Assembly: GCA_964509425.1 (NCBI GenBank)
Contig: CAZDWZ010000001.1
Location: forward strand, 62,001-126,000
Length of the DNA stretch: 64,000 nt
Origin: CAZDWZ01 sp964509425
Lineage (GTDB): Bacteria > Bdellovibrionota_C > UBA2361 > SZUA-149 > CAZDWZ01
Direction: 5' to 3'
Part shown: one piece after another, positions 1 to 8,736 of the stretch
How the letters are laid out: each line of letters begins with the position of its first letter
How positions within the stretch are numbered: the stretch's first letter is position 1
Notes under the pieces: model-generated
Database searches by the model: none
Told to the model about the DNA's origin: nothing
Seen by the model: the letters and a program-made list of their open reading frames with translations, nothing else
Program-made: the position numbers and the translations under genes

Positions 1-1710
1 GGACCGACGCCCGAATGTATGAAGCTCCTCGGAGAAAAAGACCGAGCCCGCGAGCTCGCAAAGGGCCTTGGGATTCCAGTCGCAAAAGGCGTGCTCATCG
101 GTTCGACGGAAAAAGGTGAGCTTGAAAAGCTCACATCTGAACTCTCATTTCCCATTCTTCTCAAGGCGGCGCTCGGTGGCGGCGGCAGGGGCATGCGGCT
201 CGTCCGAGATCCGTCGGAATTGGAAGCCGCCGTGGAGAGTGCTGCACGTGAAGCAAAACAGTTTTTTTCATCCGCGAAGCTCCTTATGGAGGAGTTCATC
301 TCGCCCGCCCGCCACATTGAAATACAGCTTTTGGGAGACAAATTCGGTTCGGCAGTGCATTTATTCGAACGCGATTGCAGCGCACAAAGACGCAGCCAAA
401 AAACAGTCGAAGAAAGTCCCGCCCGTAATATTCCAGAACCGCTTCTCGAAAATCTCTACACGGCGGCACTCCAGCTGGCGAAAGCGGGGAAACTGCTGGG
501 GCTGGCAACAGCTGAATTTCTGGTGCGTCTCGATGAAAGCGGAAAGACCACGGGAGATTACTTTTTTCTCGAGGTAAATCCGCGAATACAAGTGGAACAC
601 CCGGTCACAGAGATGGTGACGGGAGTCGACCTCATTGAAGAACAGCTTCGGGTGGCCGGCGGCGAGAAGCTCCGGTTAAAACAGAAAGATATCAAACGAA
701 ATGGACACGTCATTCAAGCGAGGCTCTACGCGGAAATTCCCGAGCTCGGTTTTTTACCTTCCGAAGGTCGCGTATCGACGTTACGCCTGCCGGTCGAAGT
801 GCCGTGCAGAGTTCGAGTAGAGCACGCACTCTCGGAGGAAGGAAAAGTCGAGACAAGCTACGACTCGATGCTGGCGAAGGTGATCGTCTGGGGAAATTCT
901 TTCAACGAAAGCAAAAACACGCTCCTTAATGCCCTTAATCACGCCGTCATCGCTGGAGTTCCAAACAACCTTCGCTTTCTCGAGCGCACGATATCCTCTC
1001 CTGAATTTGTCGCCGGAACCCTTGGCACGAGGACACTGGAGACCTGGACTCAAAACCCGATTACGAATGACGAAGCCGAAGGAGCGCTCCTGGCGCTTCT
1101 CTGTTCGCTGACCGTCCGTGCGGTCGAATCCTTCGGAGTCGATGCCTTTTTTCGCCCCGGAGGAAGCAGGTTGAATCTCGCGCCGAAAGAATGGAGCCTC
1201 TCTTCCTCTCACTCAAAGGAAGTCTACAGAGTGAACGAACGGCTTATCGGCGTGCGTCGAAACTCCGCAAACTCCTCCTCGTCTTTTTTCTTTGAGATCG
1301 GAGGCCGCGAAGCACATGTTCAAATTCTCGGAGGAGCAGGAAATCTTGTCGGCGTGTTCAAGGGACTGCGATTTCCCCTCCCGAAGCTTCCCCGCTCGTT
1401 TGACCTAAACGGCGAAGCGGGAATGTTTACCGCTTGTCACCAAGATTGGTACATTCACCCCCGGCAGGCCCTTGCGGAATCGGAATCGAAATCAGCATCG
1501 TCCGAGATGTTCTCTCCATTTCCAGGAACGATTTTGAAGATCCTCTTGCACGAGGGAAGCGAGGTGCGTGCGGGGGAGACGGTGTTCATCATCGAATCAA
1601 TGAAAATGGAGCATCAGCTCCCCGCGCCCCGTACCGGGACGTTCACCGAGTGTCAAGTAAAAATCGGTTCAAAAGTTAGCTCAGGAAGCAAACTTTGCCG
1701 TATCCAGTGA
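1..1710 (+). CDS. Acyl-CoA carboxylase alpha subunit (biotin carboxylase + biotin carrier), 5' truncated
   Basis: ATP-dependent carboxylation of biotin for an acetyl-, propionyl- or methylcrotonyl-CoA carboxylase in the cytoplasm. The frame is open from base 1 (GPTPEC precedes the first Met at 19), so the gene starts outside the window. Biotin carboxylase signatures are clear: HIEIQLLGD, FERDCSAQRR and NPRIQVEHPVTEM, followed by the C-terminal lobe (SYDSMLAKV). The last 80 residues form a biotinyl domain with ESMKMEH, whose Lys (about 34 residues from the end) is the biotin site. The layout matches fused alpha subunits, not the single-domain AccC. The beta carboxyltransferase partner is not in the window, so the acyl-CoA substrate cannot be fixed. 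Confidence 0.93.
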   Translation, partial: GPTPECMKLLGEKDRARELAKGLGIPVAKGVLIGSTEKGELEKLTSELSFPILLKAALGGGGRGMRLVRDPSELEAAVESAAREAKQFFSSAKLLMEEFISPARHIEIQLLGDKFGSAVHLFERDCSAQRRSQKTVEESPARNIPEPLLENLYTAALQLAKAGKLLGLATAEFLVRLDESGKTTGDYFFLEVNPRIQVEHPVTEMVTGVDLIEEQLRVAGGEKLRLKQKDIKRNGHVIQARLYAEIPELGFLPSEGRVSTLRLPVEVPCRVRVEHALSEEGKVETSYDSMLAKVIVWGNSFNESKNTLLNALNHAVIAGVPNNLRFLERTISSPEFVAGTLGTRTLETWTQNPITNDEAEGALLALLCSLTVRAVESFGVDAFFRPGGSRLNLAPKEWSLSSSHSKEVYRVNERLIGVRRNSANSSSSFFFEIGGREAHVQILGGAGNLVGVFKGLRFPLPKLPRSFDLNGEAGMFTACHQDWYIHPRQALAESESKSASSEMFSPFPGTILKILLHEGSEVRAGETVFIIESMKMEHQLPAPRTGTFTECQVKIGSKVSSGSKLCRIQ

Positions 1711-1806
1711 TACTCGCCGCGTAATATTCCCCTGAAACAGCTTCAGTCCGGCGCGCATTCCGCCGATTTTCAAGAGTTGTCCGCCCAGCAAAGCGAGGTA
1801 ACTCTC

Positions 1807-3501
1807 ATGGAGAACCTTAAAAGGCTTTTCTTCATCGTCGTTTTTCTTCCGGTTGTTTTCATCCTCGACTCCGAAGCGCAAACGCGTGTGTCGCTTGTAT
1901 CGAGTGAACCGTCCCACCTCGGCGTCGGCTACAATCCTGATTTCCCGTTGGTTTTAAACTTCAATGGGCCCGTAAACGTCGCTCGAGCACGAGGCACGTT
2001 CTATGCCTATGAGTGGCGGAGCGTCAGGGGCCGACAGCAGTTGGTGCGAGGCCGTCGATTCCCAGCGATGTTCGTCCCCGCGAGCGCAACCCGCGTTTTC
2101 GCGGTGCCCATCGGGTGTTTCCCATTTAGTGAATTCACGATGTATGAGCTCTCCGCGAGCGGAATTCGGGGACTCGGTGGGCGCGCGCTCAGCGTGACGA
2201 CACGAAACATCGTCTTCATCACGGGACAACGTCCTGTTCCGGGACCTAACCCGACTCCCACGCCGACACCGCCGCCCGGCGGAGATCCTCTCGATCGAGC
2301 ACTCATCAGCAAAAATAATTTCACGTATCTTGGAGCTATCGCGCTCCCGACAACAGCAAATGGTTGGAGCACCTCTTATTCCGCGGGCGGTCTCGCGCAC
2401 AGAACGGTAAACGGTGAGCTTCGTTTTTTCACGACGAGCCACGTCTACAGCGGCGGGCTGATTTATGAGACCAATGCGCCGGAGTTCCGCACCACTCCGC
2501 CCTACAACACGGCAAGCGTCGTGCGGAACTGGGGTGATGTCTACAGCGGAAAGAAAGTGCTGTTCAACGGAGGCGGCAGCAATGAATTAAACGGAGGAAA
2601 CCCGACCAACGGCATCTATTACGACCAAGCGTTAAACCGCCTCTACTGGGCCTACGGCCACTGGTACAACACCGAGAATACGAACAACCCGAGCTTCGGA
2701 TATTCGACACTAGACGACAACTCGGGCGTCGCTACCGGTGTCGGCGCATGGAACTTCGTCAATCGCGGCGAGAAATTCGTGCGGGGCGGGCTCGTCCGGA
2801 TTCCTGAATGGTTTGCAACACGGTTTACCGGTGGAAGATCTCTTGGAGTCGGACTTGGGGGCTATTATTCCATCATCGCCAGTGGAAGCGCTGGAATCGC
2901 TGTTACCGCGGTTTCAGATCCGGACATCAATCAATCCCCCCACTCCACATCGCTCAATCACACGCCGCTCGTCGGTTATCCGTTCAGCGCTCCGGACCGG
3001 ATGAGTCGAAACGCAGATTACACCAGTTTCTACGACGGAGGGAGCTATCCGACGACCCCTGGTGCTTGGAACCCGAGCGGCGGCGTTGGGAAGTGGACGT
3101 GGAGCGACATGTTCCGCGGCAGCGCTGTGTGGATTGATAATCTCCCGAACGTTCACGGCCTTCTCGTCATCGGAAAAATTGGGCACGGGAATGTGTGGTA
3201 CGAAGGAAGCACTCTCCACGCCGAACGCGGAAGTTTCAGCTGGTTTGTCTACAATCCGCGAGATCTTTCAAAAACTGCGAGCGGCCAACTGGAACAGTGG
3301 CAAGTGCAACCGCAAGCGGAGTGGACCGATTCCAATTTACCCCTACCCTCACTCGACCAGAATGGCTGGGGAGGAGAAGGGTGGTCAGTCGTATCGGCGA
3401 GCTATGACGAATCGACAAAGCGACTCTACGTGCTCGTGACGATGAGCTATCAGAACGGCGTTGAATGGTATCCGTACATCCACGCCTTTCAGCTCTCGTG
3501 A
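1807..3501 (+). CDS. Secreted two-part protein with Pro/Thr linker, function unknown
   Basis: I chose the ATG at 1807 because GCGAGGTAA lies 6-8 bases upstream and the product (564 aa) begins with a clear signal peptide (KRLFFIVVFLPVVFILDSEA). Residues about 25-140 look like a beta-rich Ig-like domain. A PTPTPTPPPGG linker follows, then about 400 residues rich in Gly, Asn, Tyr and Trp that I cannot assign to a family. The stop lies 2 bp from the stop of the convergent gene at 3504. The design (export signal, small beta domain, flexible linker, large C-terminal domain) suggests a secreted or surface protein. No catalytic motif is recognisable. Confidence 0.8.
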   Translation: MENLKRLFFIVVFLPVVFILDSEAQTRVSLVSSEPSHLGVGYNPDFPLVLNFNGPVNVARARGTFYAYEWRSVRGRQQLVRGRRFPAMFVPASATRVFAVPIGCFPFSEFTMYELSASGIRGLGGRALSVTTRNIVFITGQRPVPGPNPTPTPTPPPGGDPLDRALISKNNFTYLGAIALPTTANGWSTSYSAGGLAHRTVNGELRFFTTSHVYSGGLIYETNAPEFRTTPPYNTASVVRNWGDVYSGKKVLFNGGGSNELNGGNPTNGIYYDQALNRLYWAYGHWYNTENTNNPSFGYSTLDDNSGVATGVGAWNFVNRGEKFVRGGLVRIPEWFATRFTGGRSLGVGLGGYYSIIASGSAGIAVTAVSDPDINQSPHSTSLNHTPLVGYPFSAPDRMSRNADYTSFYDGGSYPTTPGAWNPSGGVGKWTWSDMFRGSAVWIDNLPNVHGLLVIGKIGHGNVWYEGSTLHAERGSFSWFVYNPRDLSKTASGQLEQWQVQPQAEWTDSNLPLPSLDQNGWGGEGWSVVSASYDESTKRLYVLVTMSYQNGVEWYPYIHAFQLS

Positions 3502-3503
3502 GT

Positions 3504-3995
3504 TTATCGCTTTGATTTCTTCTGGGTGGTCGAGTCGCTCGCAGCAGGCTCGTCACCGAACGCTTCTTCGCATCGGAGCGCATCGGGATTCTCCCGGCAA
3601 TAAGCCAAAAGCTCTTTCAGCTTTCGTTGTTTCTCGGCGTCGTCTTGGCGCCTTCGACGCGCGCGGCACATCGGGTCTTCTGCGTTCGCGTTACAGAATT
3701 CGTCATCGCCGAGGTCATGGGCGGCTCGATCAACCTCCCGCATTGCCTTCCCCAGCTCCTTTTCGGTGTAGAATTTACACTTCGGATCTTTCTTTGCTCT
3801 CCGGCACCAGCGCTTAATCCACGCGGCTTTTTCCTCCTCCTCGGGAGTCGGGGCCCGCTTGACCAAGACCCCCGGGTCTGTTTTTTCGGTCGTGGGTTTC
3901 GTCTCGGCAGCGGCGTGACTGAGCAATCCGAATCCCAAAACAAGGGCCAGGAGCCAAACGAGGAGCAGTGATTTTAGATAATTACCGGCAATCAT
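3504..3995 (-). CDS. Secreted Cys-x8-Cys repeat protein A (three repeats)
   Basis: I took the ATG at 3995 as start: it follows GAAAGAAA and gives a signal peptide (YLKSLLLVWLLALVLGFGLL then SHAAA), whereas the longer frame up to 4301 has no such start. The mature part (about 130 aa) is Lys/Arg/Glu-rich and contains three Cys pairs with exactly eight residues between them: CRRAKKDPKC, CNANAEDPMC and CRENPDALRC. Spacing between pairs is 27 and 22 residues. The divergent gene at 4183 encodes five pairs of the same type, so the two are probably paralogues. I do not recognise the family. Periplasmic or extracellular disulfide-bonded helical hairpins are a reasonable inference. Confidence 0.75.
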   Translation of the reverse strand: MIAGNYLKSLLLVWLLALVLGFGLLSHAAAETKPTTEKTDPGVLVKRAPTPEEEEKAAWIKRWCRRAKKDPKCKFYTEKELGKAMREVDRAAHDLGDDEFCNANAEDPMCRARRRRQDDAEKQRKLKELLAYCRENPDALRCEEAFGDEPAASDSTTQKKSKR

Positions 3996-4182
3996 TGAAT
4001 TTCTTTCAGTTCTCGACCTTTCTAGTATAGACCAAAATGCTCGCTCAGAAAATCTCCCCGGCCGTTGGGGGAGACAGGGTTCGTGAACGAAATCCGGAGT
4101 TCCGGTGGCAGAATGCTGTGAAGTCACCATAACATCCGGGAGAGTGAGGAGCAGCAGAAAAGCCGTTATGTTTCCCAGTATT

Positions 4183-4746
4183 ATGAAATTCCGGATGAGA
4201 GAGTTCGCAGCAATTTTCTGTTTGGTTTTGCTTGCTGCATCTTCAGCTTCGGCCGCGCCAAAAAGTGCCGCCATCGAAGTCGACCCCCTTCTGCCGTTCA
4301 AAGCTCAGATGGAAATTATTCGCCGAGAATGCGCGAACAAACCGCATGACCGCGCCTGCGAGGCCAAGCGCAAGAAAGTCCGGGACGAATACGTAAAAAT
4401 GAAGGAGCACTGCAAAACTCATCCGTTCGACGAACGTTGCGGCTCGATCATGAAGGACGACAAGAGCCCCGGATACAAGCTTGAAATGTTTTGTGCTTCG
4501 AACCCACAGAACATGCGTTGCGTCGCGAGACGTGAATCAATGAAACGTAAAGGCCGACTGCTCCGCTTATTCTGCAACAAAAACCCCGACGCGAAACGCT
4601 GCCAATCAAGGCCTGTTCGACGGAAAGGCGCCGGCAGCTTCTTCGAGTGGTGCCAGACGCATATGGAAAGCAAGCGCTGCATCAGCTACATGGAGAAAAT
4701 CAACCGGAACAAGCAGTCGGGAACTCCAGAGAACAATACGTTCTAA
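4183..4746 (+). CDS. Secreted Cys-x8-Cys repeat protein B (five repeats)
   Basis: The start is uncertain. ATG 4183 gives a compact signal peptide (REFAAIFCLVLLAASSASAA), while ATG 4168 is the alternative and lies nearer a GAGGAG at 4146. The mature protein has five Cys pairs, each C-x8-C: CANKPHDRAC, CKTHPFDERC, CASNPQNMRC, CNKNPDAKRC and CQTHMESKRC. The linkers are 17, 17, 17 and 16 residues, giving a regular period of about 27. The repeat consensus is roughly aromatic/charged-C-x2-N/H-P-x3-R-C. It lies head-to-head with the three-repeat paralogue at 3504-3995, with a 187-bp intergenic region between the start codons. No known function. Confidence 0.78.
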   Translation: MKFRMREFAAIFCLVLLAASSASAAPKSAAIEVDPLLPFKAQMEIIRRECANKPHDRACEAKRKKVRDEYVKMKEHCKTHPFDERCGSIMKDDKSPGYKLEMFCASNPQNMRCVARRESMKRKGRLLRLFCNKNPDAKRCQSRPVRRKGAGSFFEWCQTHMESKRCISYMEKINRNKQSGTPENNTF

Positions 4747-4766
4747 CGCGCTCACGAAGAGATATT

Positions 4767-4790
4767 CGCCGGAGCAAGATTAATCCGGCG
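4767..4790 (+). terminator. Weak hairpin between convergent genes
   Basis: CGCCGG and CCGGCG form a 6-bp stem around a 12-base loop just after the stop of the Cys-repeat gene. There is no U-tract, so a terminator role is only suggested by position. Confidence 0.3.
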
Positions 4791-4835
4791 CGGGTGCTTC
4801 AAACGCCGCCAGCTACTTCGGTATCATGGAGGAGC

Positions 4836-5537
4836 TCAATGGCTCTCCGAGAGGCCGGTATACCACGCGGTTAAAGTACGAAGTCCCTGTGTGCCCACCT
4901 TATGAGCCACGGGATCGGAATGAAAACCGGTCTCCAGTCCCCTCGCCTTCAGCCATACGACCGTCTCTTCGGCCCGGGAGAACGGAATGATCTGGTCGTT
5001 GGTGCCGTGGCAGACCAAATATTTGGTCGCAGGGGAAGCGCCGCCCGGGAGACTCGCACCGCTCTCCATCACAGCCTTCGGGATAAATCCGGAAAGAATG
5101 GCGACGCCTCGGAACAGCTCGGGACGAAGGAGACTCAGTGTTGAGAGCACTCCACTTCCCTGACTAAAGCCTGCTCCGGAGATTCGAGATTTGTCTCCAC
5201 CGTAAAGTGCTATCGCCTTGTCCATAAAAGAATGGAGAAGTCCGGCAACCCGCTTCGCATCTTCGAACCTCGCTGCCAGCGGTCGGACATCTGGAGCACC
5301 GGTACGGTGTTCCCACCAGCTCCATCCGCCCTCGTCCGGGAGCGGTGCCTGCGGAGAAATGATAATTGGGTTTCCTGAGGCAAAAGCCTTTGCGAAGAAC
5401 CACATCACGCTCGCGTTCCCCGCGCGGCCGTGAACCAAAAAAACGACGGGCGCATTTTCTCGTCGTTCCGGCAGAAACACGCGGTGCACGAGACCTGTCG
5501 CCTCAATTTCCTCAGCCGTCGCCTCTCGTGATTGCAA
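4836..5537 (-). CDS. Alpha/beta hydrolase, phospholipase/carboxylesterase type
   Basis: A 233-residue serine hydrolase of the carboxylesterase/phospholipase (PF02230-like) type, probably cytoplasmic because no signal peptide is seen. The oxyanion region is FLVHGRAGN near residue 33. The nucleophile elbow is GFSQG near residue 124. The acid is the Asp of CHGTNDQIIP and the catalytic His is in VAHKVG near the C-terminus. Length and order of motifs match the family, so it should hydrolyse carboxyl esters. The natural substrate is unknown. It stands alone, convergent with the Cys-repeat gene and divergent from tRNA-Glu. Confidence 0.85.
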   Translation of the reverse strand: MQSREATAEEIEATGLVHRVFLPERRENAPVVFLVHGRAGNASVMWFFAKAFASGNPIIISPQAPLPDEGGWSWWEHRTGAPDVRPLAARFEDAKRVAGLLHSFMDKAIALYGGDKSRISGAGFSQGSGVLSTLSLLRPELFRGVAILSGFIPKAVMESGASLPGGASPATKYLVCHGTNDQIIPFSRAEETVVWLKARGLETGFHSDPVAHKVGTQGLRTLTAWYTGLSESH

Positions 5538-5654
5538 TTCGCACCTCCCATTTCAGAGCCCACAAAATTACGGCTCTTCAAGCCAAGCACAAGCCCCCAA
5601 ACCGCGGCGTTCAATCAAAAAACCGTCGCTTCAGCGCATTTTTCAGACAAGGTG

Positions 5655-5684
5655 TTGACCAACTCCCACCGGATCGACTACTAC
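5655..5684 (+). promoter_or_regulatory. Probable sigma70-type promoter of tRNA-Glu
   Basis: TTGACC at 5655-5660 is followed after 17-18 bases by CTACTA/TACTAC. The predicted start lies about 20-25 bases before the mature tRNA at 5713. Confidence 0.45.
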
Positions 5685-5712
5685 TGCCCCTCCAATTTCA
5701 TTCCTCCGGCCA

Positions 5713-5790
<78 letters not shown>

Positions 5791-6249
5791 ATTTACCTCA
5801 CTTAATATCCCGTCGGGGCTTCGTGACAATCGACGATGCGGAGCCTAAGCGCATTCGAGAGAAGAGATCTCGTGTGGTCGATTCCGGACCGAGCAAGGAC
5901 CAGGTGAAGTCAGCAAGGCCTTTGAATTGGCTTCAAGTGTTTGTGCTCATATTCGCGATCGCCGCATCTCTCGGATCCGATGAGAGATTGTATCGACATG
6001 ATTTTGGATAAACGCGGAAAAGAATAGTGTCTCCGCCCTACAATTTTTGGTGATCCTATTTTCTCAAGCCATACCTACTGTTCGGCACAACCCCAGTAGC
6101 CTCACAGCACCCGAGAAATCATTTGGCGAAAGAAGGCCGGACGCTCCTCGGAACGGGATTGAGGAGAATGAGGAAAGGAGACGAGGGCGTCCGGCCGGGA
6201 AATCATCGTGAAGCTATGCGAGAGACGTAATGAAAAACTCTTCGTTGCT
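5791..6249. other. Intergenic region after tRNA-Glu
   Basis: Apart from the GGA-rich hairpin listed separately, nothing firm is seen. One open frame from a GTG at 5823 to 6011 on the plus strand would give about 62 residues with one hydrophobic stretch (WLQVFVLIFAIAASLG). It has no convincing ribosome site, so I do not call it a gene. Confidence 0.4.
6135..6196. repeat. Long hairpin with GGA-rich loop
   Basis: GGCCGGACGC (6135-6144) pairs with GCGTCCGGCC (6187-6196), and CCTCG pairs with CGAGG inside it, giving about 15 bp with one bulge. The loop holds five GGA triplets. An 8-base direct repeat (GAAATCAT) lies on both sides. It could be a terminator for the lipoprotein gene on the minus strand (a TTCTTTC follows on that strand) or a small RNA with CsrA-type sites. 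Confidence 0.5.
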
Positions 6250-6894
6250 TTACTCCGCGTTGAAGTATGTTCCACAAGCGCCTACGGCAATTACCCTCAG
6301 ATTTGGGCATTTTTCGTAGGCTTCATTGCACTCGGCGGTGTGCACCGGAATCGTCGAGAAGAAATCAAGAAGATCGCGGAGATACTCGAATGCATTCTCG
6401 CATCTCAGAAGATTCAGTTGATTATCGAGAGCGATGAACGACTCTTCAAAACACGCCTGGAGCGCGCGAACCGGCGCCGCGCATCCGGCGACGAAATTCT
6501 CATCTTCAAGACCGCAGGTAACTTCATACGGACAGAACGTCGGACCACCGTTTAATCGTGTTTCCTCTTCAATACATTTTTGCTTCTCTGCAAGGCATGA
6601 GTCGATAAGGGCCGGTTCACTCAACGTCAGGTTTACCGGCTTTACTTCAGGAAGATCCAACCACTCGGTCGCGACCGATTCGCAAACTCTGTCGAGCCCA
6701 AATATTTCCTGGACTCGAGCTTTAATCTCATTGCAAACGACGTCCCTCTCTGCGGCATTCAGCGTATTGATCGGCTTGTCGCGATCGACCGTCACATTGG
6801 GACTGGCTCCCGTTCCCTCGCTTCCACCTCCGGAACACGAGCAAACGAAAAACAACAAAAGGAGAGAACCTCGTCGAGCCATCGATTTGAGCAT
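6250..6894 (-). CDS. Cys-rich lipoprotein, function unknown
   Basis: The start at 6894 follows GGAG with a 5-6 base gap. Residues 5-20 form a lipoprotein signal (SLLLLFFVCSCSGGGSEG) with the lipid-carrying Cys at VCSC. A Gly/Ser linker leads to about 180 residues with about ten Cys, which suggests an extracytoplasmic disulfide-stabilised helical domain. No family is recognised. The gene is divergent from the DUF6502-type gene across a very AT-rich spacer of 121 bp. Confidence 0.75.
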   Translation of the reverse strand: MLKSMARRGSLLLLFFVCSCSGGGSEGTGASPNVTVDRDKPINTLNAAERDVVCNEIKARVQEIFGLDRVCESVATEWLDLPEVKPVNLTLSEPALIDSCLAEKQKCIEEETRLNGGPTFCPYEVTCGLEDENFVAGCAAPVRALQACFEESFIALDNQLNLLRCENAFEYLRDLLDFFSTIPVHTAECNEAYEKCPNLRVIAVGACGTYFNAE

Positions 6895-6980
6895 ATCAAC
6901 TCCGCCATAATGTAATTATCATACACTAGAGTTCATTATGAGGCCACTCATTAGTTATGATGCTTAATTATTATAAGCTA

Positions 6981-7009
6981 TTGAATTGGCATTTCAATTG
7001 TTGTATATT
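6981..7009 (+). promoter_or_regulatory. Promoter of the DUF6502-type gene, probably leaderless
   Basis: TTGAAT (6981-6986), 17 bases, then TATATT (7004-7009). The start codon at 7016 sits where transcription should begin, and no Shine-Dalgarno sequence precedes it. ATTGAA and TTCAAT (6980-6998) form an inverted repeat over the -35 box that could be an operator. Confidence 0.6.
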
Positions 7010-7015
7010 TAATAC

Positions 7016-7843
7016 ATGTCAAGCGAACTGCAAACCCAGTCCGAACCACTCTTCTTCCGCGCTCTCGAGGCGATCCTGCGACCCGCAGTGCGCTTCTGTC
7101 TGCGGCGATCGCTCAAGTTTCAGCAGGCGGCGCTCGTTTTGAAGCGAGTCTTCGTCGAAATCGCACAGGAGGAGATTCGTCGTACGGGGGCTGAGGTTAG
7201 TGTAAGCCGATTGAGTGTCACAACGGGACTGCAGCGGGTGGATATCTCGGGAATACTTAAGGACCAAGCACCGCGCACCGGAAAATCAGTTATCTCTCGT
7301 ATCGTTGGGCAATGGGCCGGAGATCCGAGATTTACGAAGAGTGATGGAAAGCCGCGAAAGCTCTCCTGCCTGGGGCGGGATAGCGAGTTCAGCCAACTCG
7401 TTGCGTCAATCAGCCGAGAGCTGAACGCCTATGCGGTTTTGTTCGAGCTCGAGCGCCTCAACTTGATACAGCGTCGCGATTCTGAGATTGAGCTGATGTC
7501 GGTCCTCCATGTTGCGAAAGATGCAGATGACGGATTCCGGATGCTCGGCGCCGATATGGATGACCTGTTTCAGAGCGTTGAAATCAATGCATTCCGCTTA
7601 AGTGACATTCCGAATCTCCACTTGAAGTCTCACTACGATAACTTGGCAATCGAACACCTGCCGGAGATTCGTTCGTGGATACTGGATGAGGGCAGTAAAT
7701 TTATTCTCAAAGTGCAGCAGTATCTCGCTGCCTACGACAAAGATCTGAATCCTCGCCTTACCGGTCTCACCGGTGGCGGGAGAGTCGCTGTGGGAGTTTT
7801 TAGTAATGCCTCGCCAATTCAAGGCGGCGGCGAAAAGGAATGA
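7016..7843 (+). CDS. DUF6502-family protein
   Basis: A 275-residue soluble protein resembling the DUF6502 family. The N-terminal part (ALEAILRPAVRFCLRRSLKF...LLKRVFVE-like, here LVLKRVFVEIAQEE) is the typical signature, followed by an HTH-like stretch (SVSRLSVTTGLQRVDISGIL). The family is widespread in proteobacteria and its role is not established. A DNA-binding function is only an inference from the HTH-like region. The promoter places the transcript start at or next to the ATG. No operon partner follows. Confidence 0.7.
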   Translation: MSSELQTQSEPLFFRALEAILRPAVRFCLRRSLKFQQAALVLKRVFVEIAQEEIRRTGAEVSVSRLSVTTGLQRVDISGILKDQAPRTGKSVISRIVGQWAGDPRFTKSDGKPRKLSCLGRDSEFSQLVASISRELNAYAVLFELERLNLIQRRDSEIELMSVLHVAKDADDGFRMLGADMDDLFQSVEINAFRLSDIPNLHLKSHYDNLAIEHLPEIRSWILDEGSKFILKVQQYLAAYDKDLNPRLTGLTGGGRVAVGVFSNASPIQGGGEKE

Positions 7844-7964
7844 TAGGCAACTAACGACCGTAGTACTCCACGATGTCGCCGAGGACAGATTGGCTGAGGA
7901 GCCGAGTCTACCGATCTGGAACGGGGCGAGTCTCTCCCCCGAGAATTTCTTCGGTTTCGGGGAA

Positions 7965-7995
7965 GGAAGGATGGTGCGCGCGTGTTCATCCTTCC
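7965..7995 (-). terminator. Hairpin overlapping the stop of the GC-rich gene at 7986
   Basis: GGAAGGATG (7965-7973) and CATCCTTCC (7987-7995) form a perfect 9-bp stem with a 13-base loop. The right arm overlaps the last codons of the minus-strand gene. A second CCCCGA/TCGGGG pairing lies just beyond it. Confidence 0.5.
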
Positions 7996-8435
7996 CCGAA
8001 CTCCCAAGCCCCGTTCACGTCGATGTTAAGCGGGTCTCGATTTCCCGAATCTCCTTTCTCCAAACTAACCAGAATGCTCCCCATCAGTGCTCCCATCGAG
8101 GTCCGGATCTGAACCTCGAACCGCATCGGGCCGATTTGTGCGAACCACGCCACGAATTCTGTGTAGCCGCCCCCTTGCGTGTCGATCGGCTTCTTCTCGT
8201 AGGCGAGCTCGACCACTGAGTCGCTGAGCGGATTGCGGATCAGGCCGGCGAGGCCGGTCTGCGGCAGTCGCTCGTCATCAGGAATCAGCAAGTCGACTTC
8301 CCAGAGTGTGCCCTGGCCCCCGCTGATCACAACTTTTGTCGGTTGGGCGATGCCGTCCACCCGCACGAGGGGAATGTCCACCTCGAGCGGGGTGATCGTG
8401 CTCGCCACCACGAATCTCCTTCGTTCTTCAACCAT
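7986..8435 (-). CDS. GC-rich orphan gene 1, unknown function
   Basis: ATG at 8435 follows GGGAGACGCAC, a good ribosome site. The 149-residue product has no signal peptide and no recognised domain. It looks beta-rich (alternating Val/Ile with polar residues, for example FEVQIRTSMGALMGSILVSL). A hairpin precedes the start (8465-8500) and another overlaps the stop. It lies alone between the DUF6502-type gene and an unrelated gene on the same strand. It is grouped here with the other GC-rich orphan genes of the window. Confidence 0.65.
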   Translation of the reverse strand: MVEERRRFVVASTITPLEVDIPLVRVDGIAQPTKVVISGGQGTLWEVDLLIPDDERLPQTGLAGLIRNPLSDSVVELAYEKKPIDTQGGGYTEFVAWFAQIGPMRFEVQIRTSMGALMGSILVSLEKGDSGNRDPLNIDVNGAWEFGEG

Positions 8436-8736
8436 GTGCGTCTCCCTGTTCGCGCGCGCACCACCTTCCGTCCACCGCCGGGAGGCGGCGCTGGACGAAG
8501 ATCTTTATGGCTACTCGCGAAAACGAGGGAAGGAACGAAGGACATTCATGATACAATGCTTATTCCGTCATTTCAAAAACGTGGGAGCATTTTTGACTCG
8601 CTCTCGGATATGCAACGCGAGAAATTGGGGCATCCAGCAGGAATTTATTCCAAAGCAATAAGTTTGTTCACGGATGGCAAACACGGCGCACATCGCACCC
8701 GGAGGCGAACCAGCAAATTCCGGAAGGCTTCAATTC
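8436..8736. other. Intergenic region
   Basis: It holds the hairpin at 8465-8500. The rest (8500-8736) shows no convincing frame, repeat or promoter. Confidence 0.4.
8465..8500 (-). repeat. Hairpin upstream of GC-rich orphan gene 1
   Basis: Three stacked stems pair: CTTC/GAAG, GTCCA/TGGAC and CCGCC/GGCGG, with small bulges and a GGGA loop, about 14 bp in all. It ends about 30 bases before the ATG at 8435. Confidence 0.55.

Noticed and set aside
6114..6207. GAAATCAT direct repeat as target-site duplication of a miniature transposon
   Set aside because: The repeats are not placed evenly around the inverted repeat (about 12 and 2-3 bases away), and eight bases can match by chance.
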